DNA of 64,000 bases from Bacteriovoracaceae bacterium (GCA_947441615.1 CANEUH010000019.1:18226-82225); one strand, 5' to 3'. Shown: positions 35,773-44,926, numbered from the stretch's first letter. Notes: generated from the sequence alone by a model not told the origin. Translations and numbers: made by a program.

Positions 35773-36347
35773 AATTCAACATTCCTTTGGCGAAAATATC
35801 TCAATATGGCATCACCCAAATCGACGATAAGATCCCTGTCATTTACGTCCAAATTTAGAAAGTCATTCAAGTAAGCCTTCTGCCTTGGCGAGAGAGTTTC
35901 AAACTTTTCACGGATACTCGTATCCGTTTTAGTGACTCCAATTGGTCCTGTCTCTCCGAACGGCATTTGCTGTTTACGTCCACCTACATTAATCGTTGCA
36001 CTGGTTTTAGTTTTGGAATCCTGTGGCCTTGCTTCACTCTCCTCTGCCTTCTGTTCGGAAACTTTCTGATCTTTATAAAATTGAACTAAGCGCTTAAAGG
36101 TATCCGTTGAATCCTCTTCAACACCATCAATGATTTCATGCAGGGGTATGCCAAGAGTTGCAATGATGTTTGCAACCAGTTGCTCGTCGACACTCGAAGT
36201 CTTCAAATTGAGAAAACGACTCATGGTTGAAATCCCAACATTCATCTGTTCCGACAAGTCTTTCTGGGTGAGTCCACCTCTTAATTGCATGTATTTTCTG
36301 ACAACTGCTAAGAAGTTTTCTAAAAAGTCTGTACTAAAGCGGATCAT
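35769..36347 (-). CDS. XRE-family transcriptional regulator
   Basis: A 192-residue protein. Its N-terminal helix-turn-helix includes GLTQKDLSEQMNVGISTMSR, followed by a linker rich in Glu/Gln and a C-terminal helical segment. I start at the ATG at 36347, preceded by a G-rich Shine-Dalgarno; the longer frame reads through the operator region. It is divergent from a pentapeptide-repeat gene over strong inverted repeats and probably autoregulates. The VWA-like gene is in the same operon. Confidence 0.82.
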   Translation of the reverse strand: MIRFSTDFLENFLAVVRKYMQLRGGLTQKDLSEQMNVGISTMSRFLNLKTSSVDEQLVANIIATLGIPLHEIIDGVEEDSTDTFKRLVQFYKDQKVSEQKAEESEARPQDSKTKTSATINVGGRKQQMPFGETGPIGVTKTDTSIREKFETLSPRQKAYLNDFLNLDVNDRDLIVDLGDAILRYFRQRNVEF

Positions 36348-36380
36348 AATCCACCCCCTTGAATTCCTTATCGGTCTGCA

Positions 36381-36405
36381 AATTAATTGCTTGATGCAAT
36401 TAATT
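36381..36405. promoter_or_regulatory. Perfect 10-bp inverted repeat, likely XRE operator
   Basis: AATTAATTGC (36381-36390), spacer TTGAT, and GCAATTAATT (36396-36405) form a perfect dyad in the divergent gap. Further half-sites GCAAT (36414) and ATTGC (36426, 36436) extend toward the promoter, giving an array of TTGC/GCAA boxes. Position and symmetry point to the adjacent XRE protein. Confidence 0.65.
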
Positions 36406-36408
36406 ATC

Positions 36409-36437
36409 TTGACGCAATGCTTAAAATTGCATATTAT
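36409..36437 (+). promoter_or_regulatory. Sigma-70-type promoter of the pentapeptide-repeat gene
   Basis: TTGACG (36409-36414) and TATTAT (36432-36437) with the ideal 17-base spacer. A smaller dyad GCAAT-N7-ATTGC lies within the spacer, so a bound regulator would block the polymerase. Confidence 0.7.
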
Positions 36438-36471
36438 TGCACTCAGGTAAAGCGCCGCAATCGGAGGGGCC

Positions 36472-36906
36472 ATGATCACACAAACTATTGAAAAGACTCA
36501 ATACGATTCATTTGGAAGCTACCAATTCATACAGGACGAAGAACTGGCCTCCATCGTGATTACCTCCCAAATCCTGGCCGGCTCACGCATCCAATCGAGC
36601 ACCTACCGGCAAGTGGTTTTCTCCGATTGCATTTTCTATGCTTGTGATTTCAAAGGAGTTTCATTTGAAAACTGCGTTTTTGAGAATTGCAGATTTGAAT
36701 TTTCTCACATTAAGAAATGTCATTTTGAAAACTGCAATTTCACTGATTGTACGTGGATTGCCTCAACTTCAATCAATTCTCACTATAAAAATTGTGACCT
36801 TGGAATGGAACTTAAATCAATCCTTGGATCCAACAAAAACATCCTACAGCAAAATCACACTGATGATTACTCTACTGATATCTATATTGAACTTTTAGTG
36901 GCATAA
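36472..36906 (+). CDS. Pentapeptide-repeat protein
   Basis: A 144-residue protein. Residues about 45-100 show the five-residue periodicity of a right-handed beta helix: CDFKG VSFEN CVFEN CRFEF, then CHFEN CNFTD C. The Cys-rich stack is unusual. Some pentapeptide proteins mimic DNA and protect gyrase; others are structural. It is controlled by a strong promoter embedded in operator-like repeats. Function unproven. Confidence 0.8.
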   Translation: MITQTIEKTQYDSFGSYQFIQDEELASIVITSQILAGSRIQSSTYRQVVFSDCIFYACDFKGVSFENCVFENCRFEFSHIKKCHFENCNFTDCTWIASTSINSHYKNCDLGMELKSILGSNKNILQQNHTDDYSTDIYIELLVA

Positions 36907-36920
36907 AAAATGAGGTCAAA

Positions 36921-37001
36921 ATGAATCACCATTTTTATCATTTAACATTGGCACTCAATTTTCTCTTTTTGGCACTGATCGTAAACGCCTATGGGATTTA
37001 A
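36921..37001 (+). CDS. Small membrane peptide, 26 residues
   Basis: ATG at 36921 is preceded by GAGG at 36913-36916. It encodes MNHHFYHLTLALNF then LFLALIVNAYGI, one hydrophobic segment long enough to enter the membrane. It lies 14 bp after the pentapeptide-repeat gene and could be its partner. It has the look of a true small ORF but no homology is known to me. Confidence 0.4.
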   Translation: MNHHFYHLTLALNFLFLALIVNAYGI

Positions 37002-37007
37002 TGCCTA

Positions 37008-37619
37008 CTAATTCGTAATGACTTTCGTATTTGCCGACGGGGTAAATTCAAAATTTCCCTCAGGAAATGAAATATTTTCTTTAAGATCTATAAGCTTAAT
37101 ATTCGTTTTATTTTTATTCAGATGCTTGAGTGTAATATTCTCAAATCCCTTTAATTCCTTAACTTCTTTGGCATCTTTTGAACCATGAAGAGTCACTTCA
37201 ATAAATCCCATTTCTTTCTGGGAATTCTTATTAAATGTTAGGATAAGGTCATTCCCCACATACTGAGACGTAAAAAGCTTCGAATTTTCTAAACCATTTT
37301 TTACGGAATCTAAAAACTTCACAAGAGGCAGATTGGAGGATTTTTGAACAGTGACCTGATCTTTCTCTCCTTTAACAAAAGCTGGTTGATAAAACCAAGT
37401 CTTCTTTGGATTAACCACAAAAAGTGATGACACGGGACTTGTGACTTCAAATCTTAAGTGTCCAGGAAACTGATAATCAACTTTACCAAAGCTTTTTTTT
37501 ACTTTTCCCGTAATAGAGACGAGATTCTCTTCGTAGTTAGCAGAAAATGAACCGGGGACAAAAGCTTTTGCAATAGTTACCGATGGAATAAGGATAAGTG
37601 AAATCAGAAATAGTTTCAT
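37008..37619 (-). CDS. lolA: Outer-membrane lipoprotein carrier LolA
   Basis: A 203-residue periplasmic chaperone with a signal peptide. The fold is visible in GKVKKSFGKVDYQFPGHLRF, VNPKKTWFYQPAF and the C-terminal beta sheet. LolA takes lipoproteins from LolCDE to the outer membrane. It is downstream of smc on the same strand, with a terminator between. Confidence 0.82.
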   Translation of the reverse strand: MKLFLISLILIPSVTIAKAFVPGSFSANYEENLVSITGKVKKSFGKVDYQFPGHLRFEVTSPVSSLFVVNPKKTWFYQPAFVKGEKDQVTVQKSSNLPLVKFLDSVKNGLENSKLFTSQYVGNDLILTFNKNSQKEMGFIEVTLHGSKDAKEVKELKGFENITLKHLNKNKTNIKLIDLKENISFPEGNFEFTPSANTKVITN

Positions 37620-37631
37620 ATTGTTTCCAAT

Positions 37632-37672
37632 AAAAAAGGGGAAAGCTTCCTCTTACTGAAGTCGCTTCCCCT
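37632..37672 (-). terminator. Terminator downstream of smc
   Basis: On the minus strand GGGGAAGC pairs with GCTTTCCCC (one bulge) and is followed by six T residues. It begins 13 bp past the smc stop and separates smc from lolA. Confidence 0.75.
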
Positions 37673-37684
37673 GTCCACAAACCA

Positions 37685-40600
37685 CTAATGGAGTTGCACG
37701 GAGACGGCCTTAGAAACGCCGGGCTCCTGCATAGTCACTCCGTATAGAGTGTCATTAAGTTCCATGGTTTTCTTATTATGAGTAATTAAAATAAATTGAG
37801 ACTCTGAACTCATTTCGCGAAGTAGCTCATTAAAGCGACCCACGTTCGCATCATCAAGGGGAGCATCAACCTCATCGAGAAGACAGAAAGGAGAAGGCTT
37901 CACAAGAAAGATTGAGAAAATAAGCGAAACAGCAGTCATGGCCTTTTCACCACCTGACATGAGTGTAATCGACTGCATCTTCTTACCTGGTGGTTTTGCG
38001 ATAATATCAACACCACACTCAATTGAATCCAAGTCACCAGTGACTTCAAGTTTTGCTTCCCCACCACCAAAGATGATTGGGAAAACTTTTGAGAAACGCT
38101 CGTTAACTTCAGTGAAAGCTTCTTTGAATCTCTCTTTCGATTTTTCATCAATGTGAGCAATCGCCGTTTGAAGATCAAGTAGGGACTTTTTAAGTTCCTC
38201 TTCCTGGGCTTTTAAGAAGTCATAACGAAGTTTTTGACGATCATAATCTTCAATCGCTTGCCAGTTGATTTCACCGAGGCGATTGAATTCTGTTTTATAT
38301 TCTTTGAACTTCTCGCGTGCTTCCTTAACTTGACCAGGGAAGCGTTTTTCAAATTCGTACCCCAAAGCTTCGATTTCTTTTGGCCCATCTTCTGATTCCA
38401 TAAAGTACATGGCCGAGAGGTCTTTTAATCCTTCTATCTTTTCAGAAGTGATTTCGAGGTGTTTCATTAAAGTTGAACGTAAATCAATTTTATAACGCTC
38501 AAAAATATCCTTAGCGAGAAGTTCTTCTTCTTGAATAATTTGAGTTGTTTTAAGTTCCAATTCCACATTCTCTTTTTCAATCTTATTCAAGGAACTCGTA
38601 ATCTGTTTAAGCTCAGATTCCTTTTCCTGCATAGAAAGAAGGATTTGAGCAATCTGATCTTTAAGAAGATTAAGATATGTTTCTTTCTCAGAAAGAACTT
38701 CCGCCATATCACGATTCGAGGCCTCCACTTCTTCCGCTTCATTTTGAGCGTTTTCAATTTCTGTTTGGTAATTCTCTAAAAGTTCGAGATTCGTTTGCTG
38801 TTTTTCACGGTAACGCTCGATTTGAGAATTAACATCCTCAATCTGAGACTTAATGGAACTGAGTTGCTGCTGATAACTTTGGGCCTTTACCTTAAGCTCC
38901 ATCATCTCATCGCGCTCATTTTCAAAAGAGATTTTAACCTCATGATGGCGAGATTCAAGATCTGCGACAGCAGAAGAGAGTTCTTTAACAGTTGATTCTA
39001 GTTCTTCTTTAAGCTCTATCAGTTTTTCATCTGCTTCTAAAAGCTCTAAACGTGCCTTAGAAGTTTCAGATTTTCTATTAAGGAGAATTTGCAATCTAGA
39101 TGAGTTCGATGACTGGTTCGCCTCTTTAGACTCAAGTGCTGCCTTCGTGGCCGCAAAAGTTGTATTAACTTCGTTGAATTCTTTGCCCTTTGCTTCCAGG
39201 ATGAGGCGCTTTTCTTCAAGTTCAGTTTCAAGTTGCATAATTGTCGTTTCTAAAACTGCAAGCTCAGCTTGTTTTTTCTCAAGCTCAACACCCATTTCTT
39301 GAATGAGATTGTTTCTCTGAACAATACCTTGGGCCTCTGAAGCCGTATCATGGCGAAGACCATAGACGACAGAGTTGCCGACTTTTTTAATGAGAACTTT
39401 TCCATCCTTAGAAACAAGTCCTTTAAACTGGATTTCCGGGTTAATTTTAGAAGCCAGCTCCGTAGTTAAGTTCTCAACCACAAAGAATCCGTTAAGAATC
39501 TTTGTAAGCTTATCTGCATATTCTGAATTATTAATTCTAACAAGGTCAGTGAGCGCCTTCATGTTGAGACAGCCCTGAGTTTCTAGTCTTCCGATAGACT
39601 CTTCCGAAATGATTGATTCTTGAGGCCATAGCACATCTACAGTTGAATTGAAGTTTGTTGTTAAAGAAGCAAAGGCTTCCTTGCCCGCCGTTGAAAGAAC
39701 GACATCCAGCGATTCCCCAATGAGTTGCTCTACTGCTACCGCGTACTCAGGATCACATTCAATCAGTTTTCCCAGAACTTCAAGAGTTCCGTCATTTATT
39801 TTCTGAACAAGCTCTACTGCTCCCGCTCTACGTCCTTCAGCTGAGTTATTAATTTCAATTAAGGAATTTCTCTTAGATTCAATTTGAATCACTTCACGAG
39901 ACAATTCGCGGAATTTAACATCTGAAGATTTAAGTTCATTATAGAGAGTTTCAGCGGCTTCTTTTAATAGAGGTAATGCTGTTTTAAATTCCTCAACCTT
40001 GGCCCCAGATGATTTCACGAGGGCGCGGTCTCTCATAAGATCATCAGTAAAATTCGATGTACTCTTTTCTAGAGTCTCGATTTCAGATGTTAAATCTTGA
40101 AGGAGTCTTGAATATTCTTCAAGTTTCGACGAATTTTTAAATGCCTCATTATCTTGGGCCTGAAGTTTTTCTTTCGAAGAACTTAGATCTCTGCGTTTTT
40201 CAGATAACTCTTCTTCCAGATCAAACATCTGAGACTTAAGTAATTCCACTTTTTCTTCGAGAGTAGAAAAATCCATTTGCTCATAGTTATTCTCCTCTAA
40301 ATCAGAAAGTTGCACTGATAATGCTTCAAGACGCTCAGTTCTTTTTTCAATATCGATATTTAGCTCTTCATTTTCTTTACGAGCTCGATCAATATGCTTC
40401 TCTTTTTCAATGAGTGATTTTTTAAGATGCTTCACCCTCTCTTCAAAAGCCGCAAGTTGCCTCGAATGATCATTGTAATCATCCTGAGCAATATCGATCT
40501 TTTCCATCATGTCGGTCTTCTGGATTTTTTCGTCTTCTAGGAGTAGATCAAGTTGGGATTTTCTTAAAGTAAATTTCTCATGCTCCTCAGCGCGACTTTC

Positions 40601-41362
40601 AAGCATTGAATGAGCATTCACATAATCTTGAAGATAGTCATGCTCTCTATGTGACTCAACAATGAGTTCATATTTCGTAATTCTATCACGAAGAGTTTTG
40701 GCCTTTTCTGCCTTCTCTGCTTGACGCTCAAGATTTTTGAGATTCTTGTAAATTTCATTTTGTAGATCTTCAAGGCGAATAAGATTTGATTGAGTGAGCT
40801 CAATCTTCTTTAGGGATTCACGCTTACGAAGTTTAAACTTTGTAATCCCCGCAACTTCTTCAATCATCACACGGCGCTCTTCAGGTTTTGCCTGAACAAG
40901 TTTATTGATTTCACCTTGAGCGATAATGGAATAAGACTTCGCTCCTGCTCCAGTATCCATAAAGACTTCATGGATATCTTTTAGGCGAGCTGGTTCGTTG
41001 TTAATTCGGTATTCAGTTTCACCGTTTCTATAGAGTTTACGAGTTAAGTGAATTTCTGTTGGCTTTGCAACTGCACCGTTAATGTGAATATGTTTTCCAT
41101 TTACGTTATCAAGCACAAGTGTCACTTCAGCAAATGAAGCGGGAGCATATTTTGAAGAACCAGCAAAGATGAGGTCCTTCATGTTCGTTCCACGAAGGTG
41201 CTTTGCTGACTGCTCACCCATGACCCAGAAGAGTGCATCTACGATATTCGATTTACCGCAACCATTAGGTCCTACGATGCCGGTAATACCTTCATCAAAA
41301 ATAATGACTGTCTTGTCTTTAAAGGATTTAAAACCTTGAATAATGAGCCTATTAAGTCTCAT
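37685..41362 (-). CDS. smc: Chromosome partition protein SMC
   Basis: A 1225-residue condensin ATPase. Walker A (GIVGPNGCGKSNIVDAL) is near residue 30, two long coiled-coil arms flank a hinge around residues 500-650, and the C-terminal signature LMSGGEKAMTA and Walker B FCLLDEVDAPLD are present. I use the ATG at 41362, which gives the canonical MRLNRLIIQGFKSF; the longer frame adds 23 unconserved residues. It works with ScpA/ScpB, encoded elsewhere. Confidence 0.97.
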   Translation of the reverse strand: MRLNRLIIQGFKSFKDKTVIIFDEGITGIVGPNGCGKSNIVDALFWVMGEQSAKHLRGTNMKDLIFAGSSKYAPASFAEVTLVLDNVNGKHIHINGAVAKPTEIHLTRKLYRNGETEYRINNEPARLKDIHEVFMDTGAGAKSYSIIAQGEINKLVQAKPEERRVMIEEVAGITKFKLRKRESLKKIELTQSNLIRLEDLQNEIYKNLKNLERQAEKAEKAKTLRDRITKYELIVESHREHDYLQDYVNAHSMLESRAEEHEKFTLRKSQLDLLLEDEKIQKTDMMEKIDIAQDDYNDHSRQLAAFEERVKHLKKSLIEKEKHIDRARKENEELNIDIEKRTERLEALSVQLSDLEENNYEQMDFSTLEEKVELLKSQMFDLEEELSEKRRDLSSSKEKLQAQDNEAFKNSSKLEEYSRLLQDLTSEIETLEKSTSNFTDDLMRDRALVKSSGAKVEEFKTALPLLKEAAETLYNELKSSDVKFRELSREVIQIESKRNSLIEINNSAEGRRAGAVELVQKINDGTLEVLGKLIECDPEYAVAVEQLIGESLDVVLSTAGKEAFASLTTNFNSTVDVLWPQESIISEESIGRLETQGCLNMKALTDLVRINNSEYADKLTKILNGFFVVENLTTELASKINPEIQFKGLVSKDGKVLIKKVGNSVVYGLRHDTASEAQGIVQRNNLIQEMGVELEKKQAELAVLETTIMQLETELEEKRLILEAKGKEFNEVNTTFAATKAALESKEANQSSNSSRLQILLNRKSETSKARLELLEADEKLIELKEELESTVKELSSAVADLESRHHEVKISFENERDEMMELKVKAQSYQQQLSSIKSQIEDVNSQIERYREKQQTNLELLENYQTEIENAQNEAEEVEASNRDMAEVLSEKETYLNLLKDQIAQILLSMQEKESELKQITSSLNKIEKENVELELKTTQIIQEEELLAKDIFERYKIDLRSTLMKHLEITSEKIEGLKDLSAMYFMESEDGPKEIEALGYEFEKRFPGQVKEAREKFKEYKTEFNRLGEINWQAIEDYDRQKLRYDFLKAQEEELKKSLLDLQTAIAHIDEKSKERFKEAFTEVNERFSKVFPIIFGGGEAKLEVTGDLDSIECGVDIIAKPPGKKMQSITLMSGGEKAMTAVSLIFSIFLVKPSPFCLLDEVDAPLDDANVGRFNELLREMSSESQFILITHNKKTMELNDTLYGVTMQEPGVSKAVSVQLH

Positions 41363-41532
41363 AGGATGACCTCTCGAAAAGTGTGTTGTGTGAACCTTTA
41401 AAACTAGACTTAAAACTTCCGCATCTTGCATTCATTTTAGGTCAGATATAATTAAAAGTTGCCCCTATCATCTACTAGAGTGGAACGGCCTGTCTAGATT
41501 TTTTGGACTAACTTTCCCTAACTTAGGAGTCA

Positions 41533-41634
41533 ATGACTCAACGCCAACCTGATTTAATTGTTTATGAGAAATGGCATCGTTCATGCTCCTTCAATAAAAA
41601 ACAAAGGGGAGAGCATGCTTTCAATCATAATTAA
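41533..41634 (+). CDS. Small ORF, 33 residues, overlapping the next
   Basis: ATG at 41533 follows TTAGGAG, a strong Shine-Dalgarno. The polar peptide (MTQRQPDLIVYEKWH...) ends inside the next ORF. The overlap in another frame suggests it could act as a leader coupling translation. No homology known to me; modest support. Confidence 0.3.
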   Translation: MTQRQPDLIVYEKWHRSCSFNKKQRGEHAFNHN

Positions 41635-41776
41635 ACTCAGGGGAATTAAAGGTCTTTTAATACTTCTGAGATACAGAAAACTTGTTAAATATTTTGTCAA
41701 AAGAAGAACAAAAGGCCCTGAATGGGCCTCATTTTTCTATCGCTCTCAAATTGATCGAGATCTATTACAGCTGTAA
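41615..41776 (+). CDS. Small basic protein, 53 residues
   Basis: ATG at 41615 is preceded by AGGGGAGAGC. The peptide has a hydrophobic-basic helix (MLSIIIKLRGIKGLLILLRY), a strongly basic stretch (RKLVKYFVKRRTKG) and a polar tail. It is divergent from smc and converges with the nucleotidase gene, whose last base adjoins its stop. Possibly membrane-associated; family unknown. Confidence 0.45.
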   Translation: MLSIIIKLRGIKGLLILLRYRKLVKYFVKRRTKGPEWASFFYRSQIDRDLLQL

Positions 41777-43342
41777 TTACTCATCTGGAGTAAGAATAGG
41801 AACGATTTTTTTGGTTTTAAGGCACTCAATTGGACTATTTTGACGAATGTAATTTTCCATCAGGGGCCAATAAAATTTACCAGTCTGAGTGAGATTCGGC
41901 ATAAGTCTTCTTGCTGCTTCCGGGATAGAAAGCTTAACAGCGTAAGCGACCTCAGATGGAAAAGCTATTTTGTACTTAGCTTTATTATCGATTTTTTTTC
42001 CGTTAACTCTTAAACCAAAGGCATAAACCCTATTTCCAATATAGGGAACATATGAGGGTATTTGGAATGCTTTGTATTGAACCCCATAGAAATTCACGCC
42101 AAGGCTTTTGAGATTTATGATCGCTTTTAAAAGAATTTTAAGTGCAGTTCCCGGAACCGTAATGGTTGAAATTTCCCACCCGCTATCACCATAATCTCTA
42201 AAATGCGGAAAATTTTCAATCATGTCACCAAAAGTAATTTTTCCTGGATCAACTGATAAACCTTCAAATTGCGCAAGGTGAAGTGAAAGATCGGCCCCAG
42301 TTGCCTCCTGGCCCATTTTCGCCATATGCTCACCCCAACAGCTCTCGCCAGCGAGATTCACTCCATTTTTATAACCAGAAAGTGGTATTAACGTTTCTCC
42401 TAGAATTTCATCCCATCTGCCACCAAAATAATTATTTCTATCGTCTTCAGCGGCCTCAACAAATTCAGAAACACTCTGATCTTGAGGAAGGTCTGACGTG
42501 ATGTCATGAAGTTTGTAATCAATCACTTTAAAAGAGTTATCGTCAGCAACATCAATTAATAAGTCACCAACTGCTAAACTATGAGCTCCTGTTTGAACAA
42601 TCGGAATAAGATTTCCTTTCTTGTTTTTTTGGTAAAGGACTTGCTCCATACGAGAGTGAGAGTGACCACCAACAATAATGTCAATGTCTGATGATTTTTT
42701 GGCCAATTCGATATCTGATTTTTTTCCAATGTGAGTCAGAGCAATCACAAGCTCTGCACCTTCTTTTTTTGCTTGAGTCGACAAAACATCGCCAATTGGT
42801 TGAGCAGGAAGAATGAATCCAGGAAGAAGTGGGTATTGAAAATGAGGTTCAGCTGTTGATAAGCCGATCACCCGAATTTTTATTCCAGCGCGCTTTATAT
42901 CCACAAAGGGAGTCACAATTCCTTGAAGATTCATATCAGGTGTTTGAACGAGATTCGCAGAGACAAATTTCGTTTTGACATTCGCCTTACGTATTTGATC
43001 GCCAAGGATTTTTCCCCCCAGCATATGATCATGATTACCGATGACTGAAACATCTGTTCCAATGAGTTCAAGCGCTTTAACTGAGGCGGATCCCTCTTCA
43101 GAAATAAAAAAAGATGTTCCCTCTCCAAAGTCACCAGCATCGAGTTGAAGGACTTCTATTCCTTGTGCCAGCGAGCTCGCTTTTAATTCTTCAATCTTTG
43201 ATTTTAATCTTGGATAACCCCCGCGCCCGTCCTTGTATCCTTTAAAATAGGAGTGAAGATCATTGGTGTGGATGATATTCAGTAGTCTCGCCTCCGAAAC
43301 CAGAGGAGAGAGGCAAAGAAGTGAAAAAAATAAATATTTCAT
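41777..43342 (-). CDS. Periplasmic 5'-nucleotidase/UshA-family metallophosphatase
   Basis: A 521-residue protein with a signal peptide (ending SEA). The calcineurin-like metal sites are clear: IIHTNDLHSYF, LDAGDFGEG, IGNHDHMLG and VGGHSHSRM. The C-terminal 5_nucleotid_C domain has LAGESCWGEHM and the substrate region near MIENFPHFRD. Family members dephosphorylate extracellular nucleotides for salvage. The exact substrate is open. Confidence 0.9.
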   Translation of the reverse strand: MKYLFFSLLCLSPLVSEARLLNIIHTNDLHSYFKGYKDGRGGYPRLKSKIEELKASSLAQGIEVLQLDAGDFGEGTSFFISEEGSASVKALELIGTDVSVIGNHDHMLGGKILGDQIRKANVKTKFVSANLVQTPDMNLQGIVTPFVDIKRAGIKIRVIGLSTAEPHFQYPLLPGFILPAQPIGDVLSTQAKKEGAELVIALTHIGKKSDIELAKKSSDIDIIVGGHSHSRMEQVLYQKNKKGNLIPIVQTGAHSLAVGDLLIDVADDNSFKVIDYKLHDITSDLPQDQSVSEFVEAAEDDRNNYFGGRWDEILGETLIPLSGYKNGVNLAGESCWGEHMAKMGQEATGADLSLHLAQFEGLSVDPGKITFGDMIENFPHFRDYGDSGWEISTITVPGTALKILLKAIINLKSLGVNFYGVQYKAFQIPSYVPYIGNRVYAFGLRVNGKKIDNKAKYKIAFPSEVAYAVKLSIPEAARRLMPNLTQTGKFYWPLMENYIRQNSPIECLKTKKIVPILTPDE

Positions 43343-43562
43343 GACCCTATCTTATTAAAAAACTGAGGTTATTTCATTCCTCAGGGTAAGAGTTACAGCC
43401 TCGATCAAATAATAGACAGCATCTTAAGTTCTATATTTTATTGAATTTCTAGTTTCGATTGAGTGAAAAAAGTGGTCGGAAGTTCGGTGAACTCACAACC
43501 AACTATAATCATTTAGCTATTTTTTTCTCTGATAGCAACTGGCAGCGACTTTTGTTGATCGA

Positions 43563-43760
43563 CTAAAGACAAGACTTGACCCACCTCGTTTGAGGCCAAA
43601 CTGTAACCAAGTTCTGAAGTTGCTCCCTGAACCTCAGATAGACGTTAGTGGTCTTAATTTGCGTATGTCCCACCATTGCCATAACTCGTGCCAGTGATTC
43701 ACCACGGCCCAAGAGATTAGTTATAAAGGTAGCTATAAATATTCTTTTGATATTTCGATC
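43563..43760 (-). pseudogene. Tyrosine recombinase (integrase) C-terminal fragment
   Basis: The minus-strand frame reads FIATFITNLLGRGESLARVM then AMVGHTQIKTTNVYLRFREQ and ends at TAG (43563-43565). GHTQIKTTNVYL is the integrase box with the conserved His and catalytic Tyr. The N-terminal and Arg-containing core are missing. It is a relic of a mobile element at the edge of the IS66-rich zone. Confidence 0.7.
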
Positions 43761-44534
43761 TTATCTGTCAGAACATTTGATTTTGTCGATCCACTCATCA
43801 GCACGAATACTTTTTGCTTTAGTCTTGAACTCTTTGCAGCTAGAAACAAATTGGGCATCTTTCGTATAATTTTTTTCGCGTTTGAAATTCAGCTTATCCT
43901 TTACAAGATTTAAAGCAGAAGTAGCGTCTGTATAAGTGATTGTTCCTCGTGTTGGTCTTATATCGCTATCATAAAGACCATCGACCTTGAGACCGGGAAG
44001 TCTTTCAGCGGCTTCCCTTATTCCGTTCTTCGCGAAACCTAAATTAACACGTACCGTGGCAGAATCACTAAATAAACCGCCCTTGGAAATGGTGATAGCT
44101 CCCCACCCATCTTGCCACGGTCTCCCCCGAACAAACGCCAAAGTGTTGCCTTCCACTTTTTCTGCACAGAAGACAATATTCCCATCCGCATATTCAGGAA
44201 TTTCTGGATTAAGAAGCTTCTTAAAATCATCAAAATACCAGCTATGGTAGCCGCTTGGTTGATGTATACCATAAACATGTTTAACATCATCAATAACTTC
44301 TTTTGTTCTCGTGAACTGGAGAATCTGCAATTCTCCAAAACTACTATTTCCCGTATTGATAACCAAAAGGTTTGATTTAAGTCCTAGCGATGAAAATGGA
44401 ACAGAGGTGCAGGGAGGCGCTTCATTATATATTCCTAAGCCGGTTTGAGTTGCAACTTGGTCATAGCAACCAGTTACTGCAACAAGTAAATATGAGAAAG
44501 TAAAAACATTTGAAAACCGTCTTAAGCTGATCAT
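43761..44534 (-). CDS. Lipoprotein of unknown function
   Basis: A 257-residue predicted lipoprotein with lipobox VTGC (Cys23) and AAGGTG before the ATG. Four further cysteines are spaced along the mature part, which has mixed alpha/beta character (NLLVINTGNSSFGELQILQF). Its 3' end abuts the integrase fragment, so it may have arrived with that element. No family recognised. Confidence 0.65.
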   Translation of the reverse strand: MISLRRFSNVFTFSYLLVAVTGCYDQVATQTGLGIYNEAPPCTSVPFSSLGLKSNLLVINTGNSSFGELQILQFTRTKEVIDDVKHVYGIHQPSGYHSWYFDDFKKLLNPEIPEYADGNIVFCAEKVEGNTLAFVRGRPWQDGWGAITISKGGLFSDSATVRVNLGFAKNGIREAAERLPGLKVDGLYDSDIRPTRGTITYTDATSALNLVKDKLNFKREKNYTKDAQFVSSCKEFKTKAKSIRADEWIDKIKCSDR

Positions 44535-44797
44535 AGTGCACCTTCGATAGATATTGCCCAGAAAATGGCCTACTATATAATTGATCTGAGTGGCGACATA
44601 GGGGGGCCGTAAGAATGATATGGATTGGGTGTAAATGAACTATACAGCAGTCGTTACTGGGTCTCAAAAAAGCAAGTTTAAATCTTTAATTCCTTTTTCT
44701 CTTGATACATGCGGTAAATTCAAAAAGAGGACCTATGAGAAAGCAAATTAATCTTAACCTCCATCAAGGACATAGCGGAGGAAGAATTTAGTCCCAC

Positions 44798-44824
44798 AAA
44801 AAAAGGGGAGAATTTCTTCTCCCC
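44798..44824 (-). terminator. Terminator of the 29-residue peptide gene
   Basis: On the minus strand GGGGAGAA (stem, 44824-44817), loop GAAA and TTCTCCCC (44812-44805) are followed by seven T residues. It starts 8 bp after the peptide stop, making that gene a complete short transcription unit. Confidence 0.88.
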
Positions 44825-44831
44825 CCAAATT

Positions 44832-44921
44832 TTAGAACCAACCCATTAACAATCTTAAAATTGTTGTTAGCAATTTAAAAATCTGGATTATAAGCTCTAG
44901 AATTTTCAACGCTTTGAGCAT
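44832..44921 (-). CDS. 29-residue amphipathic membrane peptide, type I toxin-like
   Basis: ATG at 44921 lies 5 bases after a perfect AGGAGG. The peptide, MLKALKILELIIQIF then KLLTTILRLLMGWF, is almost entirely Leu/Ile/Phe on one helical face with Lys3, Lys6, Lys16 and Arg23 on the other. Length and composition recall TisB-class inner-membrane toxins of E. coli, though I see no residue-by-residue homology. The leader can fold to hide the Shine-Dalgarno, and a divergent RNA carries a 16-nt complement to codons 3-8. Toxicity is inferred. Confidence 0.75.
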   Translation of the reverse strand: MLKALKILELIIQIFKLLTTILRLLMGWF

Positions 44922-44926
44922 CCTTG

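Noticed and set aside
44735..44791. An 18-residue ORF (MRKQINLNLHQGHSGGRI) with AGAGG before its ATG, plus strand
   Set aside because: Very short, no promoter match upstream, and the following hairpin terminates the opposite strand rather than this one. Chance is a fair explanation.
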